Of a DNA stretch of 64,000 nt, positions 42,253 to 52,360 are shown one piece after another. Position 1 is the stretch's first letter; every line of letters begins with the position of its first letter. The position numbers were made by a program, and so were the translations under genes. Origin of the DNA: JADFQT01 sp965216025 (lineage in GTDB: Bacteria; Chloroflexota; Dehalococcoidia; Lucifugimonadales; UBA3495); assembly GCA_965216025.1 (NCBI GenBank), contig CBDCEX010000012.1, positions 62,001 through 126,000 on the forward strand. The letters are read 5' to 3'. The notes under the pieces were generated by a model, which worked only from the letters and a program-made list of their open reading frames with translations, ran no database searches and was not told the origin of the DNA.

Positions 42253-43533
42253 ATGGTAAATCCCCAAGAGACAGCAGCGACGGCTCTGAAATGCAGAAGG
42301 TGTGGGGGTCCGGCCACCGTTGGTGAAGGCCCTTGGGAAGGAACACAGTGCCTCAAGTGCAGCTCAATATCAGGGCTGGATATCCCTGCTACCCAGGAGC
42401 GCAGGGCCCCGGTTCCGGCGGAGATCGCCACCGGGCCGGCGTGGCAGATGATAGCCCCGGTATCGGCCGACCGGGAGCTCTGGCTCCACCAGGCCGAGGC
42501 TCTCGGTGCTCTGAACCGGGGTGAGAACGTCGTGGTGGCCACCGCCACCGCGTCGGGGAAGTCGCTGGTGTTCCAGGCGTGGACCCTCCACGGAATCAAG
42601 GCTAGCCCGGAAACCACCACCCTGGTTTTCTATCCCACCAAGGCTCTGGCCAACGACCAGGAGAGGCGCTGGCTGGAAGCCTGCGAGCTGGTAGGGCTGC
42701 CACGGGAGACCGTCGGGAAGATCAACGGGGATGTGGGAGTGAATCGGCGGGATCCCATCATCAGCCGGGCCAGGGTGGTGATCATGACCCCCGACGTGTG
42801 TCACGCCTGGATGACCCGCCGGGCCGACCGTCAGTCGGTGCGGGAATTCTTGGCCAAGCTCCGAAATATCATCATCGACGAAGCCCACGTGTACGAGGAC
42901 GTCTTCGGCTCCAACGCCGCCTACCTGTTCCGGAGGCTGGCGATAGCGGCCGTGAACGCCGGCAATCCCCACCCTCCTCAGTTCGTGGCCGCCACTGCCA
43001 CCATCCTCAGCCCCGAGGAACACATGCGGAAGCTCACCGGGCAGGAATTCGCGGTGGTGGACGAGAGCAGGAACGGGTCCCCGAGGCATCCCAGGAGGTT
43101 GCTGCATCTGCCCCTGCAGGTCGGACGTGGGAGCGCCGAGGAGCAGCTCGCCACGCTGGTGTCCGCCATCATCGAGGCGGACTCCGAAGCCCAGGTGATA
43201 GCCTTCCAGGACTCCCGGCAAGGTATCGAGCGGGTGGCCAAGCTCATCGGCCGACCAGACGTGATGCCCTACCGGAGCGGTTACAGCCCAGAGGACCGCC
43301 GACGTATCGAGCAGAGGCTCCAGAGAAACGAGATACGGGGAGTGATCGCCACCTCAGCGCTGGAGCTCGGAATCGAGACTCTGACCCTCATACTGCACCA
43401 GTCCAAAGCTACCAAAAACAAAGTGGTATACGGCACCGAGGACGGCAGCATCATCCAAAGCGTCTACATTGACAAAGAGGCTGTGGGTGACCCTCCTCCG
43501 GCTGCGCTCAAAGTCGTCATATCGGCACAGTAA
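42253..43533 (+). pseudogene. DEAD-box helicase, truncated and fused to a small protein
   Basis: ATG 42253 follows GAGGAGG. An N-terminal zinc ribbon (CRRCGG...CLKCSS) precedes a helicase of the DUF1998-linked (DrmA/Hrq1-like) type: ATASGKS (Walker A), FYPTKALANDQ, IIDEAHVY, VAATATI, then VIAFQDSRQ and SALELGIE in the second lobe. Right after ELGIE, where motif VI (QxxGRxGR) should follow, the sequence becomes TLILHQSKATKNKVVYGTED, SIIQSVYIDKEAVGDPPP, a small protein type of 50-60 residues known to me as a separate gene. The helicase has therefore lost its C-terminal half by a deletion that fused two genes in frame. Confidence 0.6.
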
Positions 43534-43647
43534 ATCTCATCCGAGCACTCTCGTACATTTTTGATAGAGCTTCAAGGCTGCGATCGAAGCGACCTGATCA
43601 CAGCATCGGCTGCCGAGTTATCGACACACGCTAGGGACAGCGCAATA

Positions 43648-43833
43648 ATGGCCGCCGTCATGATAAAGCTGAACACGAGAGCCAGAGCCCTGGCAACAAC
43701 AGCACCGCTTGCCCTGGTGCTTGGGCTGCTTGCCGCATTCACAATGGGCTATATCCCCGACCACGGGGAGGAAATAACCATCACAGACGGAGAACCGGCT
43801 GTCTCCAGGAGCCAGCTCAGCCGGCCCTGGTAG
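43648..43833 (+). CDS. Candidate small membrane protein
   Basis: 61 residues from ATG 43648, with one hydrophobic segment (ATTAPLALVLGLLAAFTMGY) near the N-terminus and a polar tail. No Shine-Dalgarno sequence and no family; it may be a chance frame. Confidence 0.25.
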   Translation: MAAVMIKLNTRARALATTAPLALVLGLLAAFTMGYIPDHGEEITITDGEPAVSRSQLSRPW

Positions 43834-44360
43834 CCCAACCAGCCTAGCCCGGGTTACAAGCTACAGCAGCGCAACAAAGTCTCTCACTTCCGCCGGTCAC
43901 TTCCTGACCGCACCCATGCGGAACTTCTTGCGGTGTGCCTCCTGACTTTTTGTTTACGCTGAGGTCGGCTGTACCTTGCTCTTAAGGTACTGGTTGGGCG
44001 TCAGATCAACCGCAGGGGCGGTCAGCTTGGCAAATTCGCAATCTTCGTTGCAGTTGGCGCCCTTGGCCGCCTGCATAGCGCCTGGATGGCAGTCGTATCT
44101 TTGAGGACCCGCGCCTCCGATGGACAGACGCCACTGCGCCGACAGCAGCAGTATTCATTCTTCATCCCAAGCCACCTCACAGGCAAGGTAATCGCGGAGC
44201 AACATCCGGATGAGGGTTTGATTTCGTAGCTGATAGACGGCATAGCTGAGGGTTATCGTGGGGAATTCCGGGAGGGAGCGTATGCAGCCGGAGGGTCCGG
44301 CCTGGTGCGGGCCATGGTGGTTCTCGGGGCTGGGAGGTGGGGCGCCGGCCGGTGCAGGGT
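43834..44360. other. Region with a possible Cys-rich gene relic on the minus strand
   Basis: On the minus strand 43960-44190 two overlapping frames read like one broken protein: MKNEYCCCRRSGVCPSEARV, then after a shift AMQAAKGANCNEDCEFAKLT and a stop. No family is recognised. The rest holds nothing supported. Confidence 0.3.
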
Positions 44361-45012
44361 CTATTCCGGGCCGTCTTCGTCCGGGGTGCAGAGGAACGCG
44401 ACGTTCTCCCGGTCCGCCAGGTCCAGTGTCCCCTGGGGGGCGGACTGACCGATGACGGCGGGGAGGACGGTGAGGCCTGAGGCCCTTTGGAGTATTCCGG
44501 CGCGCCTCTTGGCCCGGAGCACGTCATGGTCGTAGAGGGTGACGGAGGTTTCGCAGACGGCGTACGCCGTCTCTCCCCCCGGCGCCTTCTCCCGTAAGGA
44601 TGATGTCCGCGAGGAGCAGGTCGTCGGCCTCGTCGTCGCTCACGATCCCGTTCTCTGCGGCCTCGTTCAGGAGTTCTGGTATCTCGTTCCGGTCTGGGGC
44701 GGTCTTGGCTAGGAGGACTCGGGCGCGGCGTATTCCCAGGCCGAGTCTGACCAGTCTCCGGGCGGACTGGGCTGCCCGCCGTTCGTAGTCGGAGCCGATG
44801 ATGTTGCCGAACCTGCTGGATAGGTTGGTCATGCCGGCTTCCAGCCTCTCCAGTCTCTCGACGATCATCTCATTTACGGATATGAGGTCCGCGATCCTTC
44901 CGGGGATTTCTAGCATCTCATCGCCCAGCAGGATGGCCCGGATGATGTCGCGCCACTGGGGGTTGTCCTGGAGGACCTGGGCCAGGTCGGCTATGTCGTT
45001 GATGTTGGTCAC
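44361..45012 (-). pseudogene. Paralogue of the coiled-coil nuclease-like protein, frameshifted
   Basis: It starts at GTG 45012 (VTNINDIADLAQVLQDNPQW), aligned with the start of the 10944 gene (MTTINTIEDLARILRDQPTW). A helical middle follows, then ADIILTGEG. At a run of six C (44575-44580) the frame breaks; in the next frame the paralogous tail continues as TAYAVCETSVTLYDHDVLRA and KRRAGILQRASGLTVLPAVI to TAG at 44361-44363. Removing one base of the run restores a protein of about 216 residues. The family may be a PD-(D/E)XK-type nuclease with a coiled-coil arm. Confidence 0.65.
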
Positions 45013-45301
45013 CTTCGGTTCTCTCTCTGGTGTTCCCTCGCGGGGACGCCATTGTAGTTTATATCTCGTAGCGTCGAAATCAACCGCCTGGGGCAACCGG
45101 CGTCCGGCCGGGTTTCCGGCGTTATGCGAGGAACTGGTGCTCGCCATTTCAGCCAGCTGGGGCCGGCTCTGTTGGTTTGCCCTGCTATTCGCTCCGTTGA
45201 GTGTTTGTTGGCTGGTATCTCATCTTCACGCTGGCCTTGAGGATCTTCGGCTATCGGTTCCCAGCTACGGGCGGGTTTTTGCTCCGGCACCGCCCGGCAT
45301 A

Positions 45302-45975
45302 TCACGTCGGCGATGATGTTGCGTCGTTTTGGTCTACGGAGACTACTTTTCGGTACGTGCCAGGTTGAACCTCAACCCATCCACCCGGCTGCAAGTCGCC
45401 AATTACCATGCGTTGCATCATTCTGCTGCCCACTTCCGTCCAGAGCATACTTTCAGGCTCATTCCCAAAGTGAGCCTTCTGTTCATCCGACATTACGAGG
45501 ATTGGGCTGAAACCAACGTATGCCGGATCGGACAGGAGGGGCAACCCAAGCTCAAAGAGAGCGTGTCCACGATCATTCTTGACGATGACCCGAGCTATTC
45601 GCTCAATTTCGGGAGTCCATTGGACTTCGGGGTCTCCCCAGACAGTAGCCTGTACTTGCCGAGATCGCTCAATCCGCTCCCTCAACGGTGCACTATATGT
45701 CAGCGTCTTGGCAGCAGTGGGAAACCGGTCAGGTCTGGATTTGTAGAGCCACTGATTACGGCCGCAAGGAAAGCAGAAAAGTATTGTTCGTCTTTGGAGA
45801 ACCCTGCGTTGCACTGCTGGCATACGTCTACAACGGGAAGGTTCTCAGGGTAAGGGGGCTCTAGGAGAGCCTTGCTTGGCACATGGTCCTTAGTCCGTTT
45901 CACCTCCTGAAGGCACGCATCACAGTAGAGGCAAATGTCTCTGTATCGTTCATCACTGTAATTCGAGATAACCAT
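45302..45975 (-). pseudogene. HNH-type protein, frameshifted
   Basis: Frame 1 from ATG 45975 gives CLYCDACLQEVKRTKDHVPS, KALLEPPYPENLP and CQQCNAGFSKDEQYF, an HNH-type zinc nuclease core (CxxC, D-H-V-P-S, CxxCN). At about 45715 the frame changes and continues as RPDRFPTAAKTLTYSAPLRE to the stop at 45302, including ERIARVIVKNDRGHALFELG. The combined length of about 220 residues fits a family of hypothetical HNH proteins I know from many bacterial genomes. The shift corresponds to a 1-bp loss or 2-bp gain. Confidence 0.55.
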
Positions 45976-46261
45976 TCCCGCCACTGGAACGGTAGAGGAG
46001 TTCGCCCAAAGGCTCCAGCTCCGACTGGAGCCTTTGGGATATGTCGTCACCGAGTTGGAAGAGGATGAGGAGGATTAGGCCGCGACGCCAAATGCCACCC
46101 CGAGCAAAGCGAGGGGTCTAAAGGTCCCGTGTTCATGGTCTTCGCGCCATTGGCTTTGGTGTAACAGCTGCACTGGCTCGTGAGGTTTTAAGGGCTCAGG
46201 AATTGGATTCCTCAGTCGCCTCGCTCCTTCGGAACGACAGGGGGCGTTTTTCAGCAGCCTG

Positions 46262-46414
46262 TTAGTATTACAACGACAGTTTAACTGGCGAGGTGATTCC
46301 TGCGAGGAAATTGAACTTGGCACAGCGCCGATGCGATCTTTCCATGACCACTGATTCGTAGCTGGACAAGGACCGTCTGCCATGTTATTCGGCAATCCGT
46401 CGTTGTAATACTAG
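46262..46414. repeat. 145-bp IS701-type MITE
   Basis: The termini TATTACAACGAC (46266 onward) and GTCGTTGTAATA (ending 46410) are inverted repeats and match the ends of the IS701-family element at 52361-53812. The flanks are TTAG at the left and CTAG at the right, both YTAR targets but not identical. There is no coding capacity. A truncated relative is at 5515-5585. Confidence 0.75.
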
Positions 46415-47161
46415 GCCCCAACGCCCCCCCACTCTGCAGGAGGCCTCGGAGCTGCGCTACAAGGAATTCCTGGACGCCGCCTTTTACAGCGGAGGTCTCC
46501 ACTATTCACCTGGCAACACCGGAGACTCTGGGCCAGGCCACACCTGCGAGACCACTTTGGCTGTCCAGCGGCTCCGGTTGACAATGCACTCCTCGTCCCA
46601 AGAGTCCTTGGATACTAAGTCCCTGTTGAGAAGCAGGGTGGCGTGGTTAAAAAGGTCTTGTTGCTTTGCCTCCCATGCGTCGTTGGACATGGACGAGTTA
46701 AGCTGCTGAGTAGTCAGCGTCAGGTTGCCCACGGTGTGAATCAGTGCATTTCGCCTATATCTGGCCTCGCCTTCATCGACGCCGATTGGGAGCGGCCACT
46801 CCTCAGTTCTCCAGCCTACCGGCATGACATGTTCAATAGTCAGGTTCCCCGGCACGGTCGTATCCTCGGACTTCCCTGATGAGCGCAGCCAACCCTCAAC
46901 ACCTTCGAGAATCAGCCTAAGTCTCCCCCTAGTCAGGAGGCGGTAGAGGGGAGAGGAGACAAGGGCATGGGACACGTCCTCGTCGGTTGGCCACACCCGG
47001 GTTGGCGCTTTCTGCTCCTTGAGGAACGCGGCGGTGGTCCTGTCGACATTCTCCAAGCCACCCTTATGCAATTGATTGAGCAACTCTAGGACCAACCTGT
47101 TGAACCCCATGGTGGACTGGCGGCATATCATCCTGCGGACTAAGAAACTCTCCAAGACACC

Positions 47162-48668
47162 TAAACCAAGCCCGCTGGTGAGCTAAGTTCCACTACCCGG
47201 GCGGTGTTGGCCCGTGAAACCTGGCACATAGAGCGAACCCTTCGTGAACCCGCCGGGAGGAGTTGCGATATTCTGTCAAAAAGAAGCTGGCGGCATATCA
47301 TCCGCGGACTAAGAAACTTCCAAGACACCTAAACCAAAGCGTGAAACCTACAGCGGTTGCTGGGCAGGAAGCGTGAACCCAGGAAGAGGGTTGCGAAGGG
47401 ATGACAGACATAGTGCAACTCCTAGAACGGTGGCAACTAGATGTAGGCGACTTACGGGAAAGGATGTATCGGGCGCCAACACCTCGGGAGCGAGAGCGAT
47501 GGCATGGGCTATGGTTGTTGGCCCAAGGGTGGTCGGCCACTCAAGTGGCTGAGGCTTTGGAGAGAGAGCCTCATACCATCGGAAACTGGCTGGACAACTT
47601 TCGCCAAGGCGGGGCCCAAGGTTTGGTCTTTGAGCAGACGGGGGGGAACCCCCAGTCTTGAACCGAGGTCAACAGAACCAACTGAAGTCTGCGGTGCAAA
47701 ATCCGCCCGGGGAGGCGGGGATTGAATTGTCCAACTGGAACTGGAAAAAAGTAGTAAGGCAATTTCTGCAATTTCTCAAGCAGAGCTTTGACCTGGGGCT
47801 GAGTCGGAGCAGTTGCTTGAACTACCTCCATCGGTTGGGCTTCGTGCTGAAGCGACCCAAGAAACGCCTCCTGAAAGCCAAGGATGAAGAACAAGCAGAG
47901 CTTTGACCTGGGGCTGAGTCGGAGCAGTTGCTTGAACTACCTCCATCGGTTGGGCTTCGTGCTGAAGCGACCCAAGAAACGCCTCCTGAAAGCCAAGGAT
48001 GAAGAACGGAAAGCCTTCGTCCTCCAGTACAGCCAAATCCGAGAGGAGGCCCAAGAGAGTGGAGCCAAGATCTTCTTCGTGGATGAAGCCCACTTTCTGG
48101 CCGATGCCGACCTGCGAGGCAAATGGGTACTCAAGGGAGAGGCAGCGCTGGTGGACTCCACCAGTCCCCGGTGGGGAGAGAAGGCCTGCTACTACTCGGG
48201 AGTTTGCTTGGAGGCTGGGGAGGTGGAAGCCATGGAAATAGCCGGCAACAGCAATGCCGAGACCTCCACCGCCTTTTTACAGCAGCTAAGAGCAAACCAT
48301 CCTGGACCTCTGGTAGTAATCTGGGACAATGGGCCAGCCCACCGAGGAGCAGCGATTCGCAGCTATTTGACCACTCCTGACTTGCAGCTGAGGCTGGTGG
48401 CCTTACCGGCCTACAGCCCAGACTTCAACGCCGACGAAGCCGTCTGGGACTGGGCCAGAGAAGAGGTCACGGCCAACGAATGCCTGGGAACAAAAGCCAA
48501 AGTCCAAGAGAAGATGTATGTATTCTTCGGCGGGCTAGCTCACCGTAAGGAAGAAGTGAAACATCCCTGCCGAACCCGGTTACAGGCCCGAGCCGATGCT
48601 TTGATCTTTACCCCTGCCGTGCCTTTGCCATCACTGCCCAATGTAGTTCCCACCTTGGCTTTGGTTTA
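47162..48668 (+). mobile_element. IS630-family element, copy 2, damaged
   Basis: TA-bounded termini at 47330-47331 and 48667-48668, with an extra partial left end at 47162-47288. Between them, 44 bp of the gmrSD target (47117-47161) are repeated with two single-base deletions at 47288-47331. The element is nearly identical to copy 1 in its 3' two thirds. Confidence 0.75.
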
Positions 48669-48669
48669 G
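47401..48669 (+). pseudogene. IS630 transposase frames of copy 2, disrupted
   Basis: The first frame (47401-47661) is the helix-turn-helix part. The catalytic frame starts at TTG 47658 but is broken by a 115-bp tandem duplication (47777-48006), resuming at about 47890 through FVDEAHF, VIWDNGPAH and SPDFNADEAVW to 48669. A 9-bp duplication (TTTCTGCAA) and an AAA insertion add to the damage. Inactive, although the last 220 residues equal copy 1. Confidence 0.85.
47777..48006 (+). repeat. 115-bp tandem duplication
   Basis: Units 47777-47891 and 47892-48006 (beginning CAAGCAGAGCTTTGACC) appear identical. The period of 115 is not a multiple of three and breaks the transposase frame. Confidence 0.85.
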
Positions 48670-49798
48670 GGCTTTCTGGCGAGGCTCCTGTTCTGCGGAC
48701 AGCAACACCGGCGTAACCACGCCCACCTCCATGACACTCATGCGGTGGTAAAACAACCCCGCACCAATGTTGTTTCCTCGGGTGGTATCGTACTCGCGGT
48801 AGCTCATCAGAGCGTCTTTGACCTCAGTCATCACAACACCTATCTCTTGAGACCTTGAGTAGGTACGGAATGCATTGAATACGTTCGCTGAGGCAACTTC
48901 AGAGCTTGTCCGCATCGCCAACCAATGGTTGAGGAGCATGTCCAAACGCGGCCTCCGGATGCGGCCCTGTCTGACATTTTCCCGCCACCAGCTGTCGTCT
49001 AGGTTGCCCCACAGCTCCAACCCCTGCTCCCCGGACATGACGTAATTCTTGACGAGGTCGGATTCCTCAAGGGGAGTGCCCCGGGCGTTCAAGGTTTCAA
49101 ATATCAGATTAGGGTCGTCTTGGGTTTCTAAGTCAATCACGACAATCTGGAGCATATTAGTGGCCGTAGCCTCGAGCGCGTCTATCTTCTGCTTGGTGGA
49201 CTCGTCGACCTCGCCGAACCAGTCCCGTATCTGCAGTTGGAAGAACTCGTGAGCCTGCACTATTAGGGAGTCGGCGTAGTCATTGACGGCCAAACCATTG
49301 TCCATGGCATGCGTGAACGCCTGTTGATCGCTCCGGGTCGGCCAGAGCTTGAATACGTGGTGACCTTCAGTGATCAACTCTCTGTCATTGGTGACCAACT
49401 TGGATAGCCGCCGCCCAGCACTCTTCGCGTACGGCTGGTCGAAACCCTCGCAGACCTGTTGGATAGCGTCCAAGAGGAGTTGCAGGGTGGTCACGCGCTG
49501 TTGCCCGTCAATAACCTCGCGCTGTTCGAGATCCTTGGTCGCGGTGGATACCTGCCGAAGCACGACCGCACCAAGGAAGTGCGGGGTCGTTTCCTCCTCC
49601 GCCTTTACTTCGTCGTTGCCTGATCGTTCCAAGGCTTCCAAGTAACCTTCGGCAACATTCCGAACGTCCTCCCACAACGGCCCCCACTGGTCGTCCTGGG
49701 ACCATACGTAGGGGCGTTGGAAAGGAGGAATCACGTAACGAACTTCCTTTTGGAACAGCTGCTTTGGGCTGAGGATTTCCGTACGCATGCTGAACTCC

Positions 49799-49862
49799 TA
49801 AACCAAAGCTAAGGTGAAACCTACATAAAACGAACCCGCAGAGGAGTTGCGATATTCTGTAA
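49799..49862 (+). repeat. IS630 left-end remnant before gmrSD copy 3
   Basis: TA followed by AACCAAAGCTAAGGTG and the leader GAGTTGCGATATTCTGTAAA, then an abrupt change to the IS1380 remnant. It starts 10 bp upstream of the gmrSD start codon. Confidence 0.8.
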
Positions 49863-50756
49863 ACCGGGATTCCCCAGATCAAACCAACTTTCCTGGATAT
49901 AGCTCCCGCGGGGATACCGCCAAATATAATCCCGCATTCCAAGAGTGTCAAATGCGGCCTGATTCACTCAAAGTCCCCGCTTTCATTGGGCAACCACTGT
50001 ACTGTCAAGCGTAAAAGCCCCAAACCGCTTGTCTACGCCCAAGTCTCGCCCTTGGGAAGCTCTTTTGCCCTGTGCGACCCCGTAACCGTAACCAATCCCG
50101 ACGCTCCTAAAGTGGACTAGCCAGGAGCCAGCCTAAGCCGACCAATTCGTTCCAGTATCCCGCCTAGCATTTCCCGGCTCACCAGCACCTCAGCAAGCTG
50201 AAACACCAGCCTTCCGGCATGGCGCACCAACCGTCCTCCAGTCTTGATCATCCTGGTCTGCAGACTGGTCAACGACCAGTGCTTCATTGCCTCCGGTAAG
50301 GCTAGCCTTCTCAATGGAGTTGCCCAGGTTGTAAGCCAGTACGAACAACTCCAGCCTGACCTGATTGGCCACGAACTTGTGGCAGGACAACCTGGTCCAG
50401 TTCAGGGCGTACTTGCCTTCTTTTATCCATTGCTCCGCGGTGCCTCGGCCATTGTAAAAGCGGACTATCCCGATGTTTGGATAGCTCAGATTGGTGACGA
50501 TGAAGCCCACTCTGGGAAACAGTTCTCCCTGGTGCCACTCCACCTTAGAGACCGCTCTCCGAGCAACGTTCCAGCTCTGGGCCTGGTAGACGAAGTCATG
50601 ATAGGAGACGATGGGCTTCGGGGAAAGCCACTCCGTAGGCCGTATTAGCCGGGGCGCTATGGGGTTCTTCGCCTTGGAGAGCATGAGCTGATAGCGGAGC
50701 TCCCTCGATTTGAGGTCCTGCCCGTGGATCCGGCGCCAGCAGATCATGAGGTTCAC
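49863..50756 (-). pseudogene. IS1380-family transposase, 3' part
   Basis: The coding sequence runs from about 50756 to 50117 with one frame change near 50312: VGFIVTNLSYPNIGIVRFYN, GRGTAEQWIKEGKYALNWTR and LFVLAYNLGN, then RRLALPEAMKHWSLTSLQTR and RLVFQLAEV. These are the C-terminal motifs (YNGRGTAEQWIKEGK) of IS1380 transposases. The N-terminal half is missing, replaced by the IS1182 remnant at 50753. The distal 260 bp are shared with 19345-19616. Confidence 0.8.
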
Positions 50757-52276
50757 GACCTCCTAGTCCGGCCAAAGTAGCGAGATTGGCGGACTCCCAG
50801 TTGAACCAGCCGAGCCAGGCGATGCTCGACCACCTGTCGCCGACTAGGGTATTCGGCAAAATCTTCACTCTGCTGGAAGGCCCGGGCTTGTTGCAGGAGC
50901 GCTTCCTGAGGGTGGAGAGTCACCGAACGGCCTTTGCCCTTGCTGCTGGCAATGCATTGGTCTCGCAGCGGCCATACGCCACAGACCGCCGGGTCGAATT
51001 GAAAACTCTGGACCGGATAGGTCTGGCCCAACCGGTTGGTCCGGGTGCCGAAGGTCCGCAAGGTGTGGGTAACATTACCGGCTGGGCAGGTGACGGTGCC
51101 GGCCGCCAGGTCGATCTGGAAGTCCTCTTTTCTGGGACGACCCGGCACCTTGGCTATTAGCGTCCGGTCGGCATCGGCAAAGGCCTGCCGCGTCCCGCCA
51201 TCTCCATAGGCCGCATCCCCGATAGTCTCCTCCACAGCTATGCCCGTGTTCTCTTCACTCTGCTCCACCAGTTCCAGGACTCCGGTGTTGTCACCGGCAT
51301 TGCCGGGCAGGATATCTACCGCGGTCACTAGTTGGGAATCGGTATCCACCACCACGGCAGCCTTATGTCCGTCGAAGCGTTTGCTGCTGCTTTTGCGCCC
51401 ATGGCGCATCTCCGGGTCGTGCGCCGAAGGGACCCGGTCCCGGCTTACGCCATCCTTCCGGGCCGGACCATCTTCCTGCCGTTCCACATCTTGCAAGAGG
51501 AGTTGCCCCAAGAGTTCCGCTGCTTCTCCAATAGCCTGGCGCTCAGGACTATCTGCGGGAAATCTACCTTGGGCCTGACGGGCCAGTTCCAATACCAGGT
51601 CAGCATCGGCTACTATCTTCTGCAGTAAGGCTTGCCGCTCCTTCTTGTTGTCCCAGTCAATCCCCGCCTCTCCCTTCACACTGGAGCCAAAGTAAAGCTC
51701 CAGGCCGTGTCTCAAGGCCCACTCCTCGGCCCGGGTCCCATCCAGTTGGGCCAGTGCCCGGACCACCTGGACTATGCCGTCGGCCAGCAGGTTGTAGGTG
51801 TCCTTGACCGCTCCCCGGCCCAGAATGTAGGTGGTGTCCACCGCCACCTTCATCCGCCGTCCTTTCAGGCAGCCGGTCTGCCGGGCGAATTGGAGGCTGC
51901 GCTGAAAGACGGACCGCACCTGGTCGTGGAGGATCAGCTGGGCTCGAAACAGTTGCAGGGTGCTCTTGGCAAATGGCCGGTCCTCCACCTCAATCCCCAA
52001 CGCCACCTTCCACCGGATATCGAAATCCGCCCTCTGCTTGGCTTCCAGGTCGCTAACTTTGTCGTAGGCTTGCAGCAACAGCGCGGTGGCCACCAGACTG
52101 GGAGGCACGCTGTCCCGGCCATTGTCTGGGCAATACAGTTCGGCGAAATCTTCGTCCCGAAATAGCTGACCCCGCAGGGAGGCCAGGAAGCCGTAGAAGG
52201 AGCCGCGACCCACATAGTCCAGGTAGAGATGGTCCGCTTCCAGGAACCCCAGCTGTTTAGAGCGTTTTCCCAGCAT
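50753..52276 (-). pseudogene. IS1182-family transposase lacking its C-terminus
   Basis: 507 residues: RGSFYGFLASLRGQLF, RMKVAVDTTYILGRGAVKDT (first catalytic Asp region), MRHGRKSSSKRFDGHKAAVV and IGDAAYGDGGTR (second Asp), then the Cys-containing stretch. The last natural residues (after SRYFGRT) are replaced by RRS and a stop at the border with the IS1380 remnant. The remnant at 2-840 shows that the family continues beyond that point. Therefore probably inactive. Confidence 0.85.
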
Positions 52277-52360
52277 CCCCTGCCTCCCACACCCATTAAA
52301 TTCTCCTGCCCATTATATCGGACTAGCCTGGATCAGGGTACTTTTCGGCCGATCCTCTAG

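Larger units (their letters stand above)
46502..49788 (-). pseudogene. GmrSD-like nuclease, copy 3, split by IS630
   Basis: The 5' part (48669-49788) holds the DUF262 domain: PPFQRPYVW, DGQQRVTTL and FETLNARGTPL. The 3' part (46502-47161) holds the DUF1524 nuclease domain: LTIEHVMP and HTVGNLTLTTQQLNSSMSN. Joining the two at the TA target restores the frame (RQKAL then GVLESFLVRRM), giving about 590 residues. This arrangement is closer to the classical GmrSD family than the two other copies. GGAG lies just before the ATG, and an IS630 end begins 10 bp upstream of it, so the native promoter was lost as well. Confidence 0.8.
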
